From the NCBI GenBank assembly GCA_051880615.1, contig JBJEOH010000034.1, positions 124,001-188,000 of the forward strand: DNA of 64,000 bases, read 5' to 3'. The stretch's first letter is position 1. Every line of letters begins with the position of its first letter. Position numbers and translations under genes: made by a program. Origin of the DNA: UBA7067 sp051880615 (GTDB lineage: Bacteria > Bacillota > Clostridia > Oscillospirales > Acutalibacteraceae). Of the stretch, positions 43,031 to 51,299 are shown in pieces. Below the pieces are notes generated by a model. It was not told where the DNA came from, ran no database searches, and saw only the letters and a program-made list of their open reading frames with translations.

Positions 43031-45496
43031 ATGAAAAAAATATTTAGAAAATGCGCGGTTGTGACTATGGCAGCTTTGATGGCGGCGAGCGCAGTATGTG
43101 CCGGTGCGGTAAGTGCTGCGGCAGTTGACAAGAGCGCAGAAACGGTTTTGCCGTCAGGCATAGCTGCCGACAGATTTGCGGCTGTGGCATCAGGCAGAGA
43201 GAATATTCACACAGCGTCAGCAGAGGACAGTGACTCGTATTTTGAGTATTATGTTAAAAGCGACGGAACTGTTGAGATAATGTCATTTGTCGGTGAAGAT
43301 GAATTTCTTAGTGTTCCCGATGAGATTGAAGGCAGAGCCGTTACAGGCATTAATGAAGGTGCGTTTTACGGAAATACATATTTACGAGAGGTGGGCTTGC
43401 CCGACAGTCTTGTAAGCATCGGCGATTATGCTTTTGCTGACTGCACAAATCTAACTGAAGTGGGAGCTAAGAATCCGAGCGTAAAAAGCATAGGTAATTA
43501 TGCGTTTTACAATACCAATATTTTATATATCGGAATAAGTATCAACGCCGAGAAGGTGGGCGAGGGTGCCTATGACGAAACGCGTTGGCTTTTAGAGCAG
43601 GACCCCGGAATGGTGTATGTCGGCAAGGTTGCTTACTGCTATAAGGGAGATATGCCGGCAAATAAAAAAATAGAGCTTAAGGACGGCACAAAAGGAATTG
43701 CAGGAGCTGCGTTCCTTGACTGCACAAACCTTGCAGGTATAACAATTCCCGAAAGCGTAACCAATATCGGTGAGGCGGCGTTCTATGGCTGCACATCGCT
43801 TGAGGATATAACGATTCCGAGCGGAGTTACAAGTATGGGTGCAGTGGCGCTGCACGATACGGCATGGTACAACAATCAGCCGGACGGTGTAGTCTATGCA
43901 GGCAGCATAGCCTGTGAATACAAGGGCGAAATGCCGGCGAATACAAAAATTACAATTAAGGACGGCACAACGGTTATTGCCGGGGCTGCATTTGCAAACT
44001 ATGAAAATCTAAAGTCTGTTACCTTGCCGACCTCACTTAAGGTTATAGATGATTTTGCATTTTACTTTTCTAAAAACCTCAGCAGTATCAGTATTCCCGA
44101 GGGTGTGACAGCAATCGGAAAAATGGCTTTCTTTGACTGCATTGCAATAAAAACAGTTACACTGCCTAAAACCGTCAGAAATATCGGGAACTTAGCCCTT
44201 GGATTTTATATTAATGAAAGCATCGAATCATTTGACAAAATGTCGGACTTCACTGTAAAAGGTTACAAAAACACTGAAGCAGAGTATTATTGCTATGTTT
44301 TCAGTGTGAATTTCACAAGTCTGGGTACACAGTCGGCAACTGAGGTTAAGCTGAACAAAACATCAATGACTATGGGCTTGGGTGAGGTGTATTCAATAAA
44401 GGCTACGGTAACTCCGAACTATGTCAATCAGGATGTAAGCTGGAGCAGCAGCAACACAAGCGTAGCCGAGGTTTCACAAAGCGGAAAAATAACCGCAAAA
44501 GCTACAGGCACGGCGACAATTAAAGCTACAAAGGACGGCAAAAGTGCAAGCTGCAAAATAACGGTTAAGAAAGCGCCGACAGCAATCACACTCAATGCGA
44601 CAAGCCTGACGCTTGACATCGGCGAAACCTTTGACCTCAACAGCTCGTTGCCGAGTGGTGAGGGCTCCTATGCGATATACTATACAAGCGACAACCCGAG
44701 TGTTGCAAGCGTTAAAAAGTCGGGCGGATTGGTAACTGCGGTTGCACCGGGAAGTGCAACAATTACCGCAACAACCTACAACAACAAGACGGTGCACTGC
44801 AAGGTAACGGTAAACGAGCCTGAGCCTGATCTTATTCTGGGAGATTTGAATTTTGATGGCAACGCAAACCTGAGAGACGCTCTTGAAATACAAAAGATAG
44901 CCTTGACAATGCTTGACTCTGACGAAACCAAGAGAATTTGCGGCGATGTAGACAAAGACGGCAGAATAAGGCTGCTCGACAGCATTTATGTTCAGAAGTA
45001 CTGCTTGAAGATTCCGATAGATATAACGGGAATAGGAGAAAAGATTCAGTCTGAGATACCGACAGAGCCTGAAACAGAGCCTGCAACGGAAGAAAGCAGC
45101 GAGGACTTAAGCGGCTATAATGATGCATATGCCAACGAGGTGATACGGCTTGTGAATGTTGAAAGAGAAAAAGCAGGGCTTTTACCTCTTACCAAAAGAC
45201 AGGATGTGACCGGGGTAGCTCAGATAAGATCAAAGGAGCTGACACAGCTTTTTTCACACACCAGACCGAACGGCAGCAACTGTTTTTCATTGATTGACGA
45301 GAAGAACATTACATGGTATGCGCTCGGCGAGAATATTGCTGCAGGACAAAGCACTCCTGCAGCGGTTATGAATTCGTGGATGAATTCCGCAGGACACCGT
45401 GCGAATATACTCAGCGCTGATTTTAACGGTATAGGCGTTGCCTGCTATGAAAGCGGCGGAATGCTGTATTGGACTCAGGTGTTTATCGGTGCATAA
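43031..45496 (+). CDS. Secreted BspA-type LRR / Ig-like / dockerin / CAP-domain protein
   Basis: 821 residues. Signal peptide (about 1-31, ending AVSAAA). Residues 70-425 hold BspA-like leucine-rich repeats (VTGINEGAFYGNTYLREVGLP, LAGITIPESVTNIGEAAFYGCTSL). Two BIG2 domains lie at about 435-515 and 515-595. An internal type I dockerin follows (about 600-660: GDLNFDGNANLRDALEIQK, GDVDKDGRIRLLDSIYVQK), then a Pro/Glu/Thr linker. The C-terminal 125 residues form a CAP/SCP domain with LFSHTRPNG, LGENIAAG, WMNSAGHRANIL and YWTQVF, including both family histidines. A dockerin in the middle is unusual. ATG 43031 follows AAGGAGG, 82 bp after the previous gene. Confidence 0.85.
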   Translation: MKKIFRKCAVVTMAALMAASAVCAGAVSAAAVDKSAETVLPSGIAADRFAAVASGRENIHTASAEDSDSYFEYYVKSDGTVEIMSFVGEDEFLSVPDEIEGRAVTGINEGAFYGNTYLREVGLPDSLVSIGDYAFADCTNLTEVGAKNPSVKSIGNYAFYNTNILYIGISINAEKVGEGAYDETRWLLEQDPGMVYVGKVAYCYKGDMPANKKIELKDGTKGIAGAAFLDCTNLAGITIPESVTNIGEAAFYGCTSLEDITIPSGVTSMGAVALHDTAWYNNQPDGVVYAGSIACEYKGEMPANTKITIKDGTTVIAGAAFANYENLKSVTLPTSLKVIDDFAFYFSKNLSSISIPEGVTAIGKMAFFDCIAIKTVTLPKTVRNIGNLALGFYINESIESFDKMSDFTVKGYKNTEAEYYCYVFSVNFTSLGTQSATEVKLNKTSMTMGLGEVYSIKATVTPNYVNQDVSWSSSNTSVAEVSQSGKITAKATGTATIKATKDGKSASCKITVKKAPTAITLNATSLTLDIGETFDLNSSLPSGEGSYAIYYTSDNPSVASVKKSGGLVTAVAPGSATITATTYNNKTVHCKVTVNEPEPDLILGDLNFDGNANLRDALEIQKIALTMLDSDETKRICGDVDKDGRIRLLDSIYVQKYCLKIPIDITGIGEKIQSEIPTEPETEPATEESSEDLSGYNDAYANEVIRLVNVEREKAGLLPLTKRQDVTGVAQIRSKELTQLFSHTRPNGSNCFSLIDEKNITWYALGENIAAGQSTPAAVMNSWMNSAGHRANILSADFNGIGVACYESGGMLYWTQVFIGA
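44435..44601 (+). repeat. Ig-module DNA repeat, copy 2
   Basis: Second copy of the segment at 42331-42497; near-identity over about 167 bp implies recent duplication or gene conversion. Confidence 0.85.
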
Positions 45497-45533
45497 GCTA
45501 AGATTATGATATGAAAAATTGAACAGCACAAAG

Positions 45534-45567
45534 CAAGGCAGGGTGTGAAAGCTCTGCCTTGTTTATA
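45534..45567 (+). terminator. Terminator of the dockerin gene pair
   Basis: CAAGGCAG (45534-45541) pairs with CTGCCTTG (45554-45561), followed by TTTATATT. Confidence 0.75.
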
Positions 45568-45584
45568 TTAAGAAAATCTGTATA

Positions 45585-45613
45585 TTGTACTTTGCCGCCA
45601 AAACCGCTATAAT
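45585..45613 (+). promoter_or_regulatory. Sigma-A promoter of the patatin gene
   Basis: TTGTAC (45585-45590), 17-nt spacer, TATAAT (45608-45613). The start codon is only 21 nt past the -10. Confidence 0.6.
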
Positions 45614-45633
45614 TATAGGCAGGAGATGATATT

Positions 45634-46506
45634 ATGTACTACAATGCGGGACTCGTGCTTGAGGGCGGAGGTATGAGAGGCGCTTATACAACAGGCGTGC
45701 TTGATTTTCTGAACGAGAACGATATTTATTTTAAGGACTGCTACGCCGTTTCGGCAGGTGCAGGCAATGCCTGCTCTTATCTGTCGGGTCAAAAGGGCAG
45801 AGCGATTAAGGTTATGACTGATTTTATCGGCGATAAGCGTTATTGCAGTATTCAAAGCCTGATAAAAACGGGCGATATGTTCGGCGCGGAGTTCGTTTAT
45901 TATACGATTCCGCAAAAGCTGAATTTGTATGACTATGACGCCTTTTTGCAATGCCGGACTAATTTCTATGCTGTTGTTACAAGCGTTGACACAGGAAAAG
46001 CCGAGTATCTGCCAGTGGAGGATTTGAGAAAGGATATGGACAAGGTTCTTGCCTCGTCATCATTGCCGATGATTTCAAGGATACAGGAAATTGACGGGAA
46101 AAAGTATCTTGACGGCGGAATTGCCGACTCCATACCGATAAAGCAAAGCATTAAAAGCGGCAACAGCAAGAACCTTGTTATTCTGACAAGACACAACGAA
46201 TACCGCAAAAAGCCGATGTCATTATCAGCGGCAATTAAGCTGAAGTATCGGAAATACCCGAACTTTGTAGATGCGAATATAAACCGACATAATGTGTATA
46301 ATTCAACGCTTGAGCTTATTGAGCGTGAAGAGAAAAACGGAAGTCTTGTTGCGGTAAGACCCAAAAAGCCGCTTGAGATAAGCCGCTTTGAAAAGAACAG
46401 GGATAAGCTTATGCAGCTGCACGAGGACGGCTATAAAGATGCCTGCGCAAAAAAGGACGAGATTTTTGAGCTGCTGAAATCCGCAGGAGAGCTTTGCGTA
46501 AAATAA
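45634..46506 (+). CDS. Patatin-like phospholipase family protein
   Basis: 290 residues. Oxyanion-hole motif LEGGGMRGAYTTGVLDFL at the N-terminus. The nucleophile elbow reads YAVSAGAGN, so the Ser is present but the usual first Gly of GxSxG is Ala. The catalytic Asp lies in LDGGIADSIPI. No signal peptide, so the enzyme is cytosolic or peripheral and probably acts on acyl esters of lipids. ATG 45634 follows AGGAGA. The PH-domain pair follows 37 nt later on the same strand, perhaps in one transcript. Confidence 0.85.
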   Translation: MYYNAGLVLEGGGMRGAYTTGVLDFLNENDIYFKDCYAVSAGAGNACSYLSGQKGRAIKVMTDFIGDKRYCSIQSLIKTGDMFGAEFVYYTIPQKLNLYDYDAFLQCRTNFYAVVTSVDTGKAEYLPVEDLRKDMDKVLASSSLPMISRIQEIDGKKYLDGGIADSIPIKQSIKSGNSKNLVILTRHNEYRKKPMSLSAAIKLKYRKYPNFVDANINRHNVYNSTLELIEREEKNGSLVAVRPKKPLEISRFEKNRDKLMQLHEDGYKDACAKKDEIFELLKSAGELCVK

Positions 46507-46543
46507 AATAACGGTTTTGGGGCAAGCTATTATCGGTGATACG

Positions 46544-46987
46544 ATGATTATTGAGGCTTCAAAAAATTATGCGCTGTTGCTTCAATTAAAGGCGGCAGCG
46601 TTTCTTGTTTTTCTGTCGTTTCTGAGCGGCGCTTTGGCTGTGATAAGCTTTGAGTTCGCCGCGGTGTTCGGCGCTGTTTCACTGATGTTTTATCTTTTGT
46701 CAGCCTTGTTTTATATCAGACGGTTTGTAAATTCGCTGTATGCGTGTATTGACGGCGAAAAGCTGATAATAAAAAAGGGCGTTATCATAGAAAGATGCCT
46801 GATTTTGCCGCTCTCAAAGGTGCGGTATTACAGAGTAAGGAAAACGCCGTTGTCGGGATTAATGGGGATTTGCACTGTGATTGTGTATACCTCATCGGGC
46901 AGAGTGGCAATTTTTGGCTTGAATAACAAAGCTGCGGATGAGCTTGCAAATTGCACGGAGGTTGACAAAATTGAAAAAACCGTGTAG
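46544..46987 (+). CDS. PH-domain membrane protein, YdbS-like
   Basis: 147 residues. Two close membrane helices (about 12-55) are followed by a bacterial PH domain (bPH2) of about 80 residues: DGEKLIIKKGVIIERCLILPLSKVRYYRV and SGLMGICTVIVYTSSGRVAIFGL. ATG 46544 is chosen; an in-frame TTG at 46517 has no ribosome site, and the site before 46544 (CGGTGA) is also weak. It overlaps the next PH-domain gene by 17 bp, the same pairing as ydbS-ydbT in Bacillus. Confidence 0.75.
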   Translation: MIIEASKNYALLLQLKAAAFLVFLSFLSGALAVISFEFAAVFGAVSLMFYLLSALFYIRRFVNSLYACIDGEKLIIKKGVIIERCLILPLSKVRYYRVRKTPLSGLMGICTVIVYTSSGRVAIFGLNNKAADELANCTEVDKIEKTV

Positions 46988-48350
46988 GTCACAGCACTGC
47001 GGCAGGAAAATTGCAATTCACCCGATTACCGCTTTAGCGTTTCTTTACCGTTACGCTTTTTTGCTGATAATACCGATTTTGCAGTTTATTATATTCAGAC
47101 CTCAGGATATATGGGAGATGCTTCGAACAAGCGGCAGAAATGTATTGCTTGCGGCGGCTGTTGTTGTGTATGCTTATGTAAGGTATAAATGCACCTTTGT
47201 TTTGATTTGCGGCGAAAAAATGATTGCAGGAAAGGGAGTGTTTTTCCGAAAGAAAAATATAATTTACGAAAAACGGCTTGTGGGTGCGGCACTGAAGCAG
47301 GGTGCGGTGACGGCAATTTTCGGTGCGCTGACTTTGTGCGTAAGCACAGGCGAGCGGCGGCTGAGTGTTGAAGAATATATAAAGAAAAAAAGCGGCGCAC
47401 TGCCGCTTTTTAATGTAAAGGGAAAGGCTTTAAGAATGAGTCTTTTTTATTCGTTTGTCGCCGCGGCTGACGCCACAAGCGCACTGTCGGGCTTGCTGCT
47501 TGTTATACCGTTTCTGAGGAAAATGACTCCCGTTATCGGCAGCGGTTTAAGCGAGGGCTTTTACGGAAGTATAGATTTGTGGTCGCATGCAGTATCGCGC
47601 CTTTTGCCGCCTGCCGCCGCATATGTTTCAGGCTTCATTGCTGTCGGGTACTGCTTTGCATTTATTTATGAGCTTTTAAAGCACTTGAAAATGCAGATAA
47701 CGCATGGTGAGGAGGCGGTGAAAATCAGCAGAGGTTTTATATGGCGCGTTGTGTCGGTTCAATTGAGGAGTGAGATTTCAGCGCTTACGATAGAGCAGGG
47801 ACTGCTTTGTATGGCGCTTGGAATAAAAAAGGTGTTTATGGTGTCGCACCTTAACAAAAGCCTTGGCTCGGAGAGGGAGCTTTTTGCGGTGAAGAAAGGC
47901 AGGCTTAAAAAGCCTGAGAGTAATAATTTATTAAAGCCAAAGCCCGGCAGCCTTTTTTCGTTTATGCTGCTGCCGTTTTTGTGCTTTGCGGTGTCGGTTG
48001 GTTTTGCGTTTTATTTTCAGAGCGTTGGCAGAGATATAACTGTTATGATAATAATGAGCACTGCTGTGCCGTTTTTTCTTTTTCTGCTGCTGCTTCGTGC
48101 CGCTGCCTTTGAGCAGACTTTTTTAAGGATAGATGATAAGGGCGTTTTTGCAGGCACATACAGCGGTCTGCGGCTTGTGCAGGTGTATGCTGAGAGAAGT
48201 AAAATTAACGGAATAGAGGTTAGACAAAATCTGTTTCAGAAAATATTCGGCAGCTGTAATATAAGAATTTATACGAATAACAGGAGAAAGGCGTTTGCGG
48301 TGAAAAGGCTGAAGCTTTCAGAGGTGATGACAACTCTTCGAAAAAATTAA
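46971..48350 (+). CDS. Multi-PH-domain membrane protein, YdbT-like
   Basis: 459 residues. It holds repeated pairs of membrane helices (about 25-65, 155-190, 205-240, 325-385), each followed by a bPH2-like module (CTFVLICGEKMIAGKGVFFRKKNIIYEKR; FLRIDDKGVFAGTYSGLRLVQVYAERSKINGIEVRQNLFQKIFGSCNIRIY). The function of YdbT proteins is poorly known. TTG 46971 has a perfect GGAGG 9 nt upstream, inside the ydbS-like gene; the in-frame ATG at 46938 precedes this site. Confidence 0.75.
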   Translation: MKKPCRSQHCGRKIAIHPITALAFLYRYAFLLIIPILQFIIFRPQDIWEMLRTSGRNVLLAAAVVVYAYVRYKCTFVLICGEKMIAGKGVFFRKKNIIYEKRLVGAALKQGAVTAIFGALTLCVSTGERRLSVEEYIKKKSGALPLFNVKGKALRMSLFYSFVAAADATSALSGLLLVIPFLRKMTPVIGSGLSEGFYGSIDLWSHAVSRLLPPAAAYVSGFIAVGYCFAFIYELLKHLKMQITHGEEAVKISRGFIWRVVSVQLRSEISALTIEQGLLCMALGIKKVFMVSHLNKSLGSERELFAVKKGRLKKPESNNLLKPKPGSLFSFMLLPFLCFAVSVGFAFYFQSVGRDITVMIIMSTAVPFFLFLLLLRAAAFEQTFLRIDDKGVFAGTYSGLRLVQVYAERSKINGIEVRQNLFQKIFGSCNIRIYTNNRRKAFAVKRLKLSEVMTTLRKN

Positions 48351-48376
48351 AGGGCTGCAATTTGCAGCCCTGAATT
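48351..48376. terminator. Convergent terminator between ydbT-like gene and pnp
   Basis: AGGGCTGCA and TGCAGCCCT form a stem (48351-48371). On the minus strand it runs into TTTAATTTTTT, serving pnp; the plus side has only TTTATAT. Confidence 0.75.
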
Positions 48377-48386
48377 TATATGCTTA

Positions 48387-50567
48387 TTAATGGTTGTTTC
48401 TGTTGTTGCGGCGTGCGCCTCTTCTGTCGTTCTGCTGGCGTCTTGGCTCAACATCATTTTCGGGTGTTAAACCTTCAACCTCGATAAGAGCCTCTCTTCT
48501 TGAAAGGTTGAGTCTGCCCTTGTCGTCAATTTCAAGAACCTTAACCATAATGATGTCGCCTACGCTTACAACATCTGTAACATGCTCTGTACGCTTAACA
48601 TCAAGCTGAGAAATGTGGCACAAGCCTTCCTTGCCCGGCGCGATTTCAACAAATGCGCCAAAGTCCATAAGTCTTGTTACCTTGCCCTTGAAGATTGCAC
48701 CCGGCTCTGGGTCTTTTGCGATTGTGTCGATAATATCAAGAGCACGCTGACAGTTGTCGCGGTCAAGACCGCTGATGAATACATGACCGTCCTCTTCGAT
48801 GTCAACCTTAACCTCGCACTCAGCCTGAATTTCCTTGATAACCTTGCCGCTCTTGCCGATAACCTCGCTGATTTTGTCAACCGGGATAAGGGTTGAGAGC
48901 ATCTTCGGAGCGTACTTTGAAAGCTCCTCTCTCGGCTCTGGAATAGCCTTGAGCATTATTTCATCAAGAATATAAATTCTTGCCTTGTGTGTCTTTTCAA
49001 GAGCCTCTTTTACCATCTCTGGTGTAAGGCCGTTAATCTTTAAGTCCATCTGAATTGCCGTGATGCCCTCGTGAGTACCTGCAACCTTGAAGTCCATATC
49101 GCCGAAGAAGTCCTCAAGACCCTGAATGTCAACCATTGTCATCCAGCGCTCGCCCTCTGTGATAAGACCGCAGGAGATACCTGCAACAGGAGCTTTAATC
49201 GGCACGCCTGCGTCCATAAGAGCAAGTGTAGAGCCGCAGATTGAACCCTGTGAGGTTGAGCCGTTTGAGGAAACAACCTCTGATACAACTCTGATTGCAT
49301 ACGGGAATTCCTCAACAGACGGAATAACGGGAACAAGCGCTCTTTCTGCAAGTGCGCCGTGACCGATTTCGCGTCTGCCGGGTCCTCTGCTCGGGCGTGT
49401 TTCGCCTACAGAGTAGGACGGGAAGTTGTAGTGGTGCATATAGCGCTTTGTTTCTTCTTCGTCAATGCCGTCAAGAAGCTGTTGGTCGCTGATAGGACCG
49501 AGAGTTGCAACCGAGAGAACCTGAGTCTGACCTCTTGTGAAAAGACCTGAGCCGTGAGTTCTCGGAAGAATTGATGTTTCAGCGGCAAGAGGACGGATTT
49601 CGTTCATACCTCTGCCGTCAACACGCTTCTGCTCGTCCAAGAGCCAGCGGCGAACAACGAACTTCTGTGTCTTGTAAAGGCATTCGTCAATCTTGGCTTC
49701 GCACTCGGGATAAATCTCATCAAACTTTGCGTGAACAGCCTCATATATAGGTAAAAGTCTTGCGTCGCGAACCTTTTTGTCGTCTGTGTCGAGCGCAACT
49801 TTGATGTCCTCAATAGCGTATTCCTTGATAGCCTCAAACATATCGTGGTCAGGCTCGTTGCTCGGATAGGTGAATTTTGCCTTGCCGATTTCAGCCTGAA
49901 TACCCTTGATAAACTCAATGATGTGCTGATTAGCCTCGTGACCTGCCATAATGCCGTTATACATTACCTCGTCGCTTACGCCGTTTGCGCCTGCTTCAAT
50001 CATCGCAATTCGGCTGTCGGTTGATGCAACGGTAACAGCCATTTCTGACTTTTCCTTTTCCTCAGAGGTCGGGTTGATTACATACTCGCCGTCAACAAGA
50101 CCTACGCTTACACCCGAAATCGGGCCGTTCCACGGAATATCGGAAATGCTCAGCGCGATTGATGTGCCGACCATTGCGGTGATTTCCGGTGAGCAGTCGG
50201 GGTCAACAGACATAACCGTGCAGACAACCGAGCAGTCGTTTCTCATATCCTTTGGGAAAAGAGGACGAATCGGGCGGTCGATTACACGGGAAACAAGGAT
50301 AGCCTTGTCAGACGGTCTGCCTTCTCTCTTAAGGAAAGAGCCGGGAATTTTGCCGACAGAATAGAGCTTTTCCTCAAAGTCAACCGAAAGCGGGAAAAAG
50401 TCGATGCCGTCACGCGGCTTTTCAGATGCCGTAACAGCTACATTTACTACTGTTTCGCCGTAGCGAACGAGACAGCTGCCGTTGGCAAGCTGTGCGATTT
50501 TGCCGGTTTCTACAACGAGCGGTCGTCCGGCAAAGTCAGTTTTAAAAACCTTATAGTTTTCAAACAT
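48387..50567 (-). CDS. pnp: Polyribonucleotide nucleotidyltransferase
   Basis: 726 residues, full length. A trimeric 3'-5' exoribonuclease that uses phosphate to release nucleoside diphosphates. Two RNase PH domains (about 10-230 and 310-540) contain FPLSVDFEEKLYSVGKIPGSF, PIRPLF and FPSYSVGETRPSRGPGRREIGHG. A KH domain (about 555-615, IGKSGKVIKEIQAE) and an S1 domain (about 625-695, FKGKVTRLMDFGAFVEIAPGKEGLCHIS) follow, then an Arg/Asn/Gln-rich tail. ATG 50567 follows AGGAGG. It lies downstream of rpsO, the order also seen in Escherichia and Bacillus, separated by a structured 214-bp spacer. Confidence 0.97.
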   Translation of the reverse strand: MFENYKVFKTDFAGRPLVVETGKIAQLANGSCLVRYGETVVNVAVTASEKPRDGIDFFPLSVDFEEKLYSVGKIPGSFLKREGRPSDKAILVSRVIDRPIRPLFPKDMRNDCSVVCTVMSVDPDCSPEITAMVGTSIALSISDIPWNGPISGVSVGLVDGEYVINPTSEEKEKSEMAVTVASTDSRIAMIEAGANGVSDEVMYNGIMAGHEANQHIIEFIKGIQAEIGKAKFTYPSNEPDHDMFEAIKEYAIEDIKVALDTDDKKVRDARLLPIYEAVHAKFDEIYPECEAKIDECLYKTQKFVVRRWLLDEQKRVDGRGMNEIRPLAAETSILPRTHGSGLFTRGQTQVLSVATLGPISDQQLLDGIDEEETKRYMHHYNFPSYSVGETRPSRGPGRREIGHGALAERALVPVIPSVEEFPYAIRVVSEVVSSNGSTSQGSICGSTLALMDAGVPIKAPVAGISCGLITEGERWMTMVDIQGLEDFFGDMDFKVAGTHEGITAIQMDLKINGLTPEMVKEALEKTHKARIYILDEIMLKAIPEPREELSKYAPKMLSTLIPVDKISEVIGKSGKVIKEIQAECEVKVDIEEDGHVFISGLDRDNCQRALDIIDTIAKDPEPGAIFKGKVTRLMDFGAFVEIAPGKEGLCHISQLDVKRTEHVTDVVSVGDIIMVKVLEIDDKGRLNLSRREALIEVEGLTPENDVEPRRQQNDRRGARRNNRNNH

Positions 50568-50612
50568 TAGAATTCCTCCTGTAATGATAAAAATAAATGG
50601 TTATAATATATT

Positions 50613-50720
50613 TTACAGGGAGCACCGCTTAGCAATAAAACAAGGGTTCAGTAATATAAGCCGATGTTTCACTGCTAACCGGGTGCCGCCGAAAATCAGA
50701 TTAACGGGCTGTCCCTGTAA
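50613..50720. repeat. 108-bp terminal-inverted-repeat element between rpsO and pnp
   Basis: Ends TTACAGGGA (50613-50621) and TCCCTGTAA (50712-50720) are perfect inverted repeats. Inside, GCACC/GGTGC (50622-50626, 50682-50686) and TTAGCA/TGCTAA (50629-50634, 50673-50678) nest in register, so the transcript folds into one long hairpin. It may be a MITE-like insertion or a pnp leader processed by RNase III. Confidence 0.55.
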
Positions 50721-50752
50721 TAATTGAAAATTAGACGAACAGGGCAGACGAC

Positions 50753-50775
50753 AAGGAGCCGACTGCCCTGAAAAA
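50753..50775 (-). other. Hairpin after rpsO
   Basis: Around 50740-50776, GGGCAG and CTGCCC can pair across about 15 nt, just downstream of the rpsO stop on the minus strand. No clear T-run follows, so it is more likely a processing or attenuating stem than a strong terminator. Confidence 0.35.
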
Positions 50776-50781
50776 AGGCTA

Positions 50782-51045
50782 TTATTTACGGATGCCGAGT
50801 CTTGAAATGATTGAACGGTATCTCTCAATGTCAACCTTTGTGAGGTAGTTGAGAAGGCTTCTTCTCTGACCTACCATCTTAAGAAGACCTCTTCTTGAGT
50901 GATGGTCCTTCTTGTGAACCTTGAGGTGCTCTGTAAGGTCGTTGATTCTCTTTGTGAGAAGAGCAATCTGAACCTCAGGAGAACCTGTGTCGCCTTCGTG
51001 TGTTGCGTATTCGGCCATTATAGCCTGCTTTTCTTCTTTAAGCAT
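50782..51045 (-). CDS. rpsO: 30S ribosomal protein S15
   Basis: 87 residues. It binds the central domain of 16S rRNA early in 30S assembly. Conserved sequence: GDTGSPEVQIALLTKRI, LTEHLKVHKKDHHSRRGLLKMVGQRRSLLNYL and IIARLGIRK-like IISRLGIRK. ATG 51045 follows AAAGGTGG. It has its own promoter and a structured leader; pnp is downstream. Confidence 0.97.
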   Translation of the reverse strand: MLKEEKQAIMAEYATHEGDTGSPEVQIALLTKRINDLTEHLKVHKKDHHSRRGLLKMVGQRRSLLNYLTKVDIERYRSIISRLGIRK

Positions 51046-51070
51046 TTGTATTCCACCTTTTTTAATATTT

Positions 51071-51135
51071 CGCCGTCAGCTCAGGTTAAGGTCGGTGAAT
51101 CCCGATGGGCATACGCCAAAATCCGAACAGCGGCG
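51071..51135 (-). promoter_or_regulatory. Structured rpsO leader (possible S15 autoregulatory site)
   Basis: CGCCG (51071-51075) and CGGCG (51131-51135) close a domain that contains smaller hairpins (TCGG/CCGA, GGC/GCC) between promoter and ribosome site. Ribosomal protein S15 represses its own mRNA through such leaders in several bacteria; here the role is inferred. Confidence 0.5.
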
Positions 51136-51146
51136 TTCAATTTGAG

Positions 51147-51175
51147 ATTATAGCATATAATTATTAATTTGTAAA
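51147..51175 (-). promoter_or_regulatory. Sigma-A promoter of rpsO
   Basis: On the minus strand, TTTACA (51170-51175), 17-nt spacer, TATAAT (51147-51152). Confidence 0.75.
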
Positions 51176-51299
51176 GTCCGTTTTTGCCGCTTAAAAACAT
51201 TCATGCTTGCCAATGCGGCGATGTCGTGTTAAACTGATTTTGTATAAAAATGTCCAAGCTTATTATCTGAAAGCTTTAACAAAAAATAAGGAGTAATTA

